A stretch of DNA of 64,000 nt from Pinus tabuliformis. Its lineage: Eukaryota; Streptophyta; Pinopsida; Pinales; Pinaceae. The notes beneath the pieces are model-generated. The model was not told where the DNA came from and did not search any database. It was given only the letters and a program-made list of their open reading frames with translations. The DNA lies in NCBI GenBank assembly GCA_031772625.1, contig CM062805.1, positions 513,588,102 to 513,652,101 on the forward strand, read 5' to 3'. A program made the position numbers and the translations under genes. This document shows positions 57,774 through 64,000 of this stretch, piece after piece. Each line of letters opens with the position of its first letter. Position 1 is the stretch's first letter.

Positions 57774-59809
57774 CTTCAGTGAATTTTATTAACAATTTAA
57801 AACTAAAATTAACAATTCACAATTCACACCTAACAATTAAAATTCACAATTCACACCTATGGTCTCTAAAAGTAAAAACAAACAAATTAACACGCACTAT
57901 CAAATCTAGGAGTCAAACCACACACAAACAGTAACTTTCCGGACCGAAAACACTAGTTGGTGATGAAATCCAACATCGCAGAATTCAGTACAGAAATGGC
58001 GGGTGGAACAGTTACCCCCGCAACCTGCTTAATGAATAGACTGGACCAAGTTCCTCCACTTTAACCGTCTCGAGTGAAGGGAACCCCCCAGAAAATCCAA
58101 GTGAGTCTAGCCGACGTCTGCTCCAGGTACAGTGGGATCTTCCCTCCACCGTCACCTTGGGTAGAACCCTAAAGATAATGGTCACTAAGGTCACCAACAA
58201 CAACAAATATACCTGGGGGAACAGTCTATGATCCGATAGCATGCAAGGGCAGAGTAACAAGCTCAATCCCCTTGCCGGCTCCTTGAAAATAATCCAAGGT
58301 TTACCGACAAGTGACCCCAAGCTCCTCGACAATGGACAATCCGAGGTTTACCATTTGTAGTACGTGTGTATCTGGTGTCGTTCCCAATGAAGGAGGATTG
58401 ATTCCCTCACTGGTTTGGACACGATCTCGTGCTTCTCCTTTAAGAGGAGCTTTCCCAGAGCATAAATGTAACAGCTAGATTTATCCTATCACAAGATGAG
58501 CTACTTGTTTGGTTTTGCTGTCTTGGAGAGTTAATTACTCTCCTACTCCAAGCCACTAGCCTGATCTATATTGGTGTTTCAGAGCCCTAGTAAATAAAAA
58601 GTTACTAAGTAAATTTTACTTTAATCGTTAATTTTTATGGCTTTTCTTTAAGACAAAAGGTAGTGGAGATGAAACTGATGGTGTGTAGACTCGACTCAAA
58701 TCCACTAAAAAGATGCACCTAAGATGATTTATACTATCTTTCCTTTTCGATGAATTCCCTAGCTAAGAGAGTTGGAGAATACAAAATTGATATAAAGACA
58801 ACTTTCTTGGCAATGAAAATCAAAGAAATAATCTCTTTATCTTTTCCAAAGCATACAACATATGACCACTAATTATTTCACGAAAATTCCTTTCTCTTTT
58901 CAAAGACTTCAAATGCTACTAAAACAAACTTTTCTTCAAAAGAGATTTTTGTATTTTTTCCTATATTAACAAAGCATATAAAACTACTTAACAAAAATCA
59001 AAATTAAAAAATCTATGACAATCAAATCAATTTCACCTAAAAGCAAATCTAAGAGAAATTTACCTAAAAGCAAACCTAACGAGGCAAAAGCCTATAAAGT
59101 ATAATTCCAGGATGTTTTACTCAGTTACAATTCAACCAAGGACTAGTTCATGCACAATCATAAACCAGTCAAAAACAAAAATCAAAATCTTTTGTTCTTT
59201 TTCTTAAGAATGAAATTCATAGCTTAACCAACAAGCCTTCTCGAAATTCCGCAAAGAGACAACACAACGGTAGGTTTCTCACAAAGGTGGATTTTACGAA
59301 TGGTCTGACTCCTAAGAAGGCTGAAAAGACCAGGGAGATCCAAGGTTTTTACAACTTCTAAATCCAAAGTCACTACAAGACCAATGCAAAAATCAAACCT
59401 AGGGCTAGAATTTCTATGAACTTCACTAAAACCCTTGATGCTAATGAAACAAGCTTAGATGAAAACTTTTGACAGGTAACCAGTGGATCTGGGCAGCAAA
59501 AAACAAATTATAAACAAAATCTAAGAGGAAAAAAGGAAAAAATTGAAATTTTCTCAACTTTTGACAGGGTACGCAGGCAGCCTGTTTGCACAGGTGCGTG
59601 TACGCTCTGTGTACAAAGTTGCAGTGCGTACAAGTACGCACTGTGCTTAACGCAGAGGGTGCGTACTGCTAGCAAAACCAAGAAAAATAAAATCTAACTT
59701 AACCCTAAGCTATTCCACCCAAATTCACAGTCAATCGGTCAAAAACGAGAAAGAAATCGACTTTTCTCAAATCAAAGTATCAATCAAAAGAGAAATCAAT
59801 CATATCCAT
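57774..59809 (-). other. 5' leader of element E between primer site and gag
   Basis: About 2 kb, non-coding. Contains AATTCACA iterations (57815-57860) and, near the primer site, a cluster of GTACGC words with a perfect 10-bp inverted repeat at 59622-59643. Confidence 0.7.
59622..59643. promoter_or_regulatory. Perfect palindrome CAGTGCGTAC-AA-GTACGCACTG in the leader of E
   Basis: Two 10-base arms with a 2-nt spacer, about 170 nt downstream of the primer site on the element strand. The GTACGCAC core is the same as in the LTR inverted repeats. Placement suits an RNA dimerisation or packaging signal; this is inference. Confidence 0.5.
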
Positions 59810-59827
59810 TCCCCAGTGGAGTCGCCA
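59810..59827 (-). other. Primer-binding site of element E
   Basis: Element-strand TGGCGACTCCACTGGGGA, 3 nt after the 5' LTR. This class of site occurs in some plant gypsy (Ogre/Tat-like) elements; the tRNA was not verified. Confidence 0.8.
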
Positions 59828-59830
59828 TTT

Positions 59831-60882
59831 TGTCATGCGGAAAGAGTCAATTTTGCGGACAAAACCGACCTCCCTAGAAGCTAAGGTTTTCTAGTGACAA
59901 ACAAGACAATTAAGCACTATCTTTCCCTAAATATGCATTTAGAATACAAGAAACCAGGTGTTTAAAGCATACCTTTAGTCCAACGTTGTTTGTAGCAGTC
60001 CAGCCTCTCTGATCCAGATGAGCTCCTCCTTCTCTTTGAAACCTGCATTCACTAACAAGAAAACGATTACATAGCACCTGAATAACTCATAAAATAAAAC
60101 ATATTCATCATAAAGACCAAGGAGTATATGAAACAAATTATATATAACAACTTGTTGAGAAAAATGAACTTAATTGTATTAAGTGGAAACAAAAGAAACC
60201 ATTACAACCAGTGCCTTGGTGTTGTGCAGGTCCCTCCCAGGGTCCAGCAAGAGTTCTCCTTTACTTTGATCAGCTCACCCACTTCCAAATGAAGCTAAGA
60301 AAGGATGGGAATCTCTCCTCTCAAGCTCTATAAGGGAGTCCTAATTTCAGCAACATCTACCCTTAGGAATGTTCAGCTTTCAACCTCTCCTCCCTCTGGC
60401 CCAATGCCTGTATTTATAATGCTTTGGAGGAAGTTAATGAGGTCCACCATCAATGGGATAAGCCCCTCTTTGAATGGGATAGCTCCCCTCTTGATGGGAT
60501 AAGTTCCTCTTCCATAGGGATACATGAACCATCTGGAGGCACTCAATACACGTCAAGCCATCTTCTAGAATGCTCTAGATTCGACAACAAGTAACTTTTT
60601 TGAAGTAAAACTCACGCCTTTTGACCTTTACAGGAGTACGCACCCACCCCTTTACAGACAGAGCATACAAGTACGCAGGTATTGTGAACTTGGGGTGCGT
60701 ACACGTAGGTAAGGTTAAGAGAAACTACGTAACCATAGTTAATTGACTTTTTAAGGACTTTCTCTCTTTCTTGGAATTTGACATGAGGAGCAGAGGTATA
60801 AGACTTGCCAAGGAGGATAGTATGACAGTTGATGGAGCCATACTAACTGTAGGTAGTCATGGTGACAAATTTTAGTGTAACA
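59831..60882 (-). repeat. 5' LTR of element E
   Basis: Near-identical partner of 52012-53062. Confidence 0.93.
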
Positions 60883-61766
60883 CTTCCCTTCATTTTCCAC
60901 TATTTTCCAACTTGACCTAATTCCCATATCTTGTGCAACCTTGCTCCCTCCATCCTTGAACAAATCCAACCACCTTCATCACTCCTTAGCTTCATCTACT
61001 AGGTCCTAGACCCCTTAACATCCTTACCTATCCTTCATTTCCACTTTCCCACCATTTTTCCACCATCAACCCTCCAAAATCCTATTTCGGATCTTCCTGT
61101 AGAACATCCTATAGAACATCCTGTAGAACCCCTGCAGACTTCCTGTAGAAGATCACGTGAGCTGTTTTTCAAGATCTGATTGTTGTGAAACTCTTTGGAA
61201 GGGTGCTAGGGACCCCTTAGACCCTCTTCTCACCTTCCCAACCTCCTACAAGTTCCTACCCCATTTCATTTCGCCAATCAACCTTTGCACAGTCAAAAAC
61301 AGTTAAAGCACATGCATAATAATTCTACAAGATTACTCAAAAATACAAAAAGATGTTCCTTTTCAGATTTCACTTCAGAAGTAGCTTAGTCACATGTACT
61401 TTACCTTTCCAAGAGTCAATGGCATCCATTTCTGCAGCTTTCATCCCTTTTCTTGCACCAGTAGGGTTAGTCGGTAAAACTAGGGTTTGCATTTCCTTTC
61501 AGCTTTCCGCTTCTTTATACAAGTAGATTAGCCTCTGTTGAGTTAGCTTTCATCCATCATAGTTAAAAGATTCTTCTAAGAGCTCATAGAAGTTGGCTTA
61601 AGCTCCTAGCGGACTTGTGCCAGCTGATCAAGTGACAGCTTGCGGCAAGAGCTAGTACCTGTGCATATAGCACCGTCGCTTCCAAGTTTGTTACGAACTA
61701 CTGGGTTGATAAAAGTAAAGAAGGGAGAACCAAGAGTTGCTGCAATACTAGAGCCCACCATATTTT

Positions 61767-61784
61767 TGGCGCCGTTGCTGGGGA
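61767..61784 (+). other. Primer-binding site of element D (tRNA-Asp type)
   Basis: TGGCGCCGTTGCTGGGGA, six nucleotides after the LTR end, the hallmark of Athila-type and related plant elements. Confidence 0.9.
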
Positions 61785-61904
61785 AGCGTTAGAGTATTGG
61801 TGATTTCTGCTTTTCTTCTATTTTCTACTACAACCTTCTGCTAAGTAGTTTATTTCATTTCCATTCTGCAATTTCATTTCTATAAAAGTAGATTAGATCT
61901 TTCC

Positions 61905-62080
61905 TGCTTTCATAGATTAGAATTTCCCTTTCGCAATTTCAATTCTGCAAGCGTAGATTAGCATTTCAATTCCGCAATTTTAATTCTGCAAGCGTAGCTT
62001 AGCATTTCATTTTTGCAATTTCAATTCTGCAAGCGTAGCCTAGCATTTCAATTCTACAATTTCATTTCAACAACATAGAT
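61905..62080. repeat. 41-bp tandem repeat in the leader of element D
   Basis: Units contain GCATTTCAATTC..GCAATTTCAATTCTGCAAGCGTAG; GCGTAG recurs at 61951, 61992 and 62033. Looser copies extend from about 61850 to 62120. Confidence 0.75.
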
Positions 62081-62349
62081 TAGTCATTTCCTGCTTTCAT
62101 TTCAATTCTACTTTTTCATTTCAGCAAGGTTTATTTTAGTTAGTTGCAATTTGTTGTTCAATCAATTTCAGTTTTGTAGATACAAGCAGAGAAAAAAACA
62201 AAAATCAACCAAAAGTATTTCCTTTCATACCTTGTAGGAGTAGAGATAATTCAGAAAAATGTTTGTACAACACCCCCACTGCTTCACACAGCCAACCTTC
62301 TCTCTTCTTCGATGGTTGTGATTAATAAGAACCATTAGGTGGACATCAA

Positions 62350-63395
62350 GACATATTTGAAGAACCTCTAGGGGAGAAGAAGAAGAAACCATTCCTCTGG
62401 AGCAAATGGTTGAAAACAGAAATGTTGGGAGCAGTACCTTTTCTTCCAACTCATCCATTGAAGGTGAAATTAGAAACATGTGGGAAGATTGCAAGAGTGA
62501 GATAAGGCAGATGGTTTCCATGCAAATGGATACCTTGCGGATCCAAAGGAAGCAATAGGAAGCCGAGAGGGCTTTGGCCATCTTTTGTCCTAGGTGCACT
62601 AGAAAGCATCCTAGGAACAAATGTCCATTGCACTCTATAGAAGTGTGTTTTGTCTATGAAAAAGACCATCCTACAAATCAGTGCCCTTCCTTGCTCAGAA
62701 TTAAAGCTGCATATCAAAGGGCCAAAGGAGCCACTAAACCACTCTATTTTATGAACCAAAGGAGGCCACATGGACCCATACCTTACCAGCAGGGAATGCA
62801 AGGGACATCCCAGACCTATTACAACCCCTGTCAAGCTACTTCCATGCCTTCTTCGGGTCCCCCTGCTCATCCTTCCTGGTCCACACCTCCTCCTTGGTCC
62901 TTCACATCTCCATATTATGCCCAACCAGCTGCTCATCCATTTCACCCCTACGCTTAGCCAAAACCTTAGTGGAATGCACCTCATCAGGGGTGGAGGCCCC
63001 AGTACAACTCTCCTCCCGCTCCTTTGCCTCCACCACCTACACAACCACAACCCCATCCACATCCATCTCAAATATACACCCCCACTCAACTACCTGTACC
63101 ACCATTTCCAAACCCGCACATTGGAGTAGCTCAACCCAATTACAATGCAAAGGCACAACATTTCCAAACAACTCCTTTTGAGCTCAATGATATTCACCAT
63201 AGCTCAGGAAGAGTATTGCAAGAAAGAGATTATATTGACATCATTGAAGGACCAAATCCAGCAGAAGAAGACGCAAAAGAGGAGATCAAAGCACCATGGG
63301 CTGCACTTGATGAAGAGAAGACATTAGAATCAAAGATCGAGAGAGCTCCCTCATGGTTACCATCAAATCCTCCATGTAGTCGAGAGAAAAATTAG
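62350..63395 (+). pseudogene. gag: gag of element D
   Basis: Reads EEEETIPLEQMVENRNVGSS, EIRQMVSMQMDTLR, then after a stop at 62556 (CAG to TAG) the double finger CPRCTRKHPRNKC and CFVYEKDHPTNQC. In the second finger one Cys is Tyr. A long Pro/Gln-rich segment follows (PYQQGMQGTS; PPPPTQPQPHPHP) with a stop at 62956, then an acidic end (DIIEGPNPAEEDAKEE). No convincing ATG is visible for the N-terminus. The twin fingers with the MNQRRP motif are a known plant gypsy Gag type. Only two or three lesions interrupt about 1 kb. Confidence 0.8.
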
Positions 63396-63754
63396 TAAAA
63401 AGAGGAAGATGTGAAGGTCATGATAGAAGGTGACATGAAGAATGATCTAGATCAGCAAAAGGACCAAGGATATCAGAGCTATATTGAGATATGGTTCCAG
63501 ACAGTCGCTAAGTTGCAGCAGTACTCTCTTCCTTAGCTATGTTTGATCCATTCAAAGTCAAATCATTTGGTCTTTGAAATCTGGATACCTGTCAAAGCAT
63601 GCATTTCAAGCCTCCACATCATTTTGTATATCATATCAATGTGCACATGGCTCCATTGGAAGTATTCTTATACTTGAAAATGATTTTGTTTTTCAAGTAG
63701 GGTAGGGTAGGAAAAAAGAAAAATGAAAAATGAAAATAAGAGGAAAGTAAAAAT
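63396..63754 (+). other. Spacer between gag and hairpin motifs of element D
   Basis: No domain recognised; contains the phrase CACATGGCTCCATTGGAAG and a purine-rich stretch from 63700. Confidence 0.4.
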
Positions 63755-63925
63755 CTAAGGCGAAAACTTCCTCGGAGGCGCCTCAGATTGGCTCATTGAT
63801 TGAAAACCTCGATGAGGCGGTCAATGGGTTGGAAAGAAGAGAAAAGAAAAAAGAATAAGATCCCTAGGTGAAAACCTCCCTTGGAGGCGCCCAGGGCAGG
63901 CAATTAGGGTGAAAACCTCTGAAAA
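63755..63925. repeat. Hairpin motifs with conserved GAAAAC(C/T)TC core
   Basis: Four copies of the core (63762, 63802, 63870, 63911). Three are enclosed by different outer stems: CTAAGGCG/CGCCTCAG (63755/63779), CATTGA/TCAATG (63794/63821) and CCCTAGG/CCCAGGG (63862/63890). Each has an inner CCTC/GAGG-type stem. Confidence 0.65.
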
Positions 63926-64000
63926 CTGTGTTTTCTACAGGAAGTTCTTATAGAAATTACAGAAAGCTAGAAATGGATTTTAAAAAGCAGTTTGATGAAC

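Larger units (their letters stand above)
52012..60882 (-). mobile_element. Element E: non-autonomous gag-protease LTR retrotransposon
   Basis: An 8,871-bp minus-strand element with 1.05-kb LTRs 52012-53062 and 59831-60882, CTTCC duplications, primer site 59810-59827 and a polypurine tract at 53063-53075. It codes only for a gag-protease-like protein (57773-55993); RT, RNase H and integrase are absent. This is the architecture described for plant terminal-repeat elements with GAG (TR-GAG). LTRs differ by only about 2% by eye, making it the youngest dated insertion here. The 3' untranslated part holds a hairpin array (54180-55985). Confidence 0.93.
50841..61760 (+). repeat. 5' LTR of element D, split by element E
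   Basis: Parts 50841-52011 and 60888-61760 (about 2,040 bp together). It contains TATAAATA at 51199-51206 and AATAAA at 51365-51370, in the order expected for U3 to R. The right end is firm because of the adjacent primer site; the left end is tentative. Confidence 0.5.
50841..64000 (+). mobile_element. Element D: Ty3/gypsy element with Asp-type primer site, truncated by window end
   Basis: The plus-strand element is defined by a primer site at 61767-61784 (TGGCGCCGTTGCTGGGGA, the tRNA-Asp complement used by Athila-like plant elements) and a gag gene at 62350-63395. The LTR before it ends CCCACCA at 61760. Its start is proposed at TGATGAGCCC (50841), which mirrors the end TGGTGGGCTC in 6 of 8 positions. 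That gives an LTR of about 2.0 kb once element E and its duplication are removed. Protease, RT, integrase and the 3' LTR would lie beyond 64000. Confidence 0.7.

Noticed and set aside
62451-63089. 212-codon minus-strand frame in element D
   Set aside because: Antisense of the Pro/Gln-rich gag; Trp/Arg-rich composition is the mirror of CCA/CCT-rich sequence.

Overview
The window looks like intergenic DNA of a large, repeat-rich seed-plant genome. I infer a gymnosperm/conifer-type genome from nested LTR retrotransposons, the style of the Ty3/gypsy and Ty1/copia polyproteins, AT-rich background and CpG decay; species is not determinable. I found no intact host gene. About 50 of 64 kb is assignable to mobile elements, most delimited here by target-site duplications (TSDs) read directly from the sequence.

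Layout. 1-1355: tandem pair of a ~698-bp repeat. 1356-18766 (+): element A, a 17.4-kb Ty3/gypsy element with very large LTRs (4.8 and 5.5 kb). Each LTR carries a degraded sense ORF of about 1,000 codons that is not gag-pol. The internal region runs gag, protease, an extra RNase H, reverse transcriptase, a degenerate RNase H, integrase. A 706-bp solo LTR sits in the 3' LTR. 18985-19920: TG-rich minisatellite. 21254-23251: possible old solo LTR. 24045-37455 (-): copia element B, split by gypsy element C (26583-34372, -), a chromovirus-like element. 37461-41980: unassigned sequence with microsatellites and diverged modules. 41990-46270 (-): badly eroded gypsy related to C. 46780-47145 (+): fragment of a cullin C-terminal domain, the only host-gene-like coding sequence. 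48330-50669 (-): copia-like remnant with a zinc knuckle. 50841-64000 (+): element D, a gypsy element with an Asp-type primer site, cut by the window end. Its 5' LTR is split by element E (52012-60882, -), a young non-autonomous gag-protease element.

The elements do not form a pathway; they record successive insertions: B before C, D before E, A before its solo LTR. The most unusual observations are (1) the long ORF inside both LTRs of A, (2) the protease-RNase H-RT order of A with an apparently dead canonical RNase H, and (3) an array of about 15-18 short hairpins in the 3' untranslated part of E whose stems differ from copy to copy by compensatory changes (GAGC/GCTC, GAGG/CCTC, GAGT/ACTC, AAGC/GCTT). 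A second, smaller array with a conserved core and changing outer stems lies in D near the window end.
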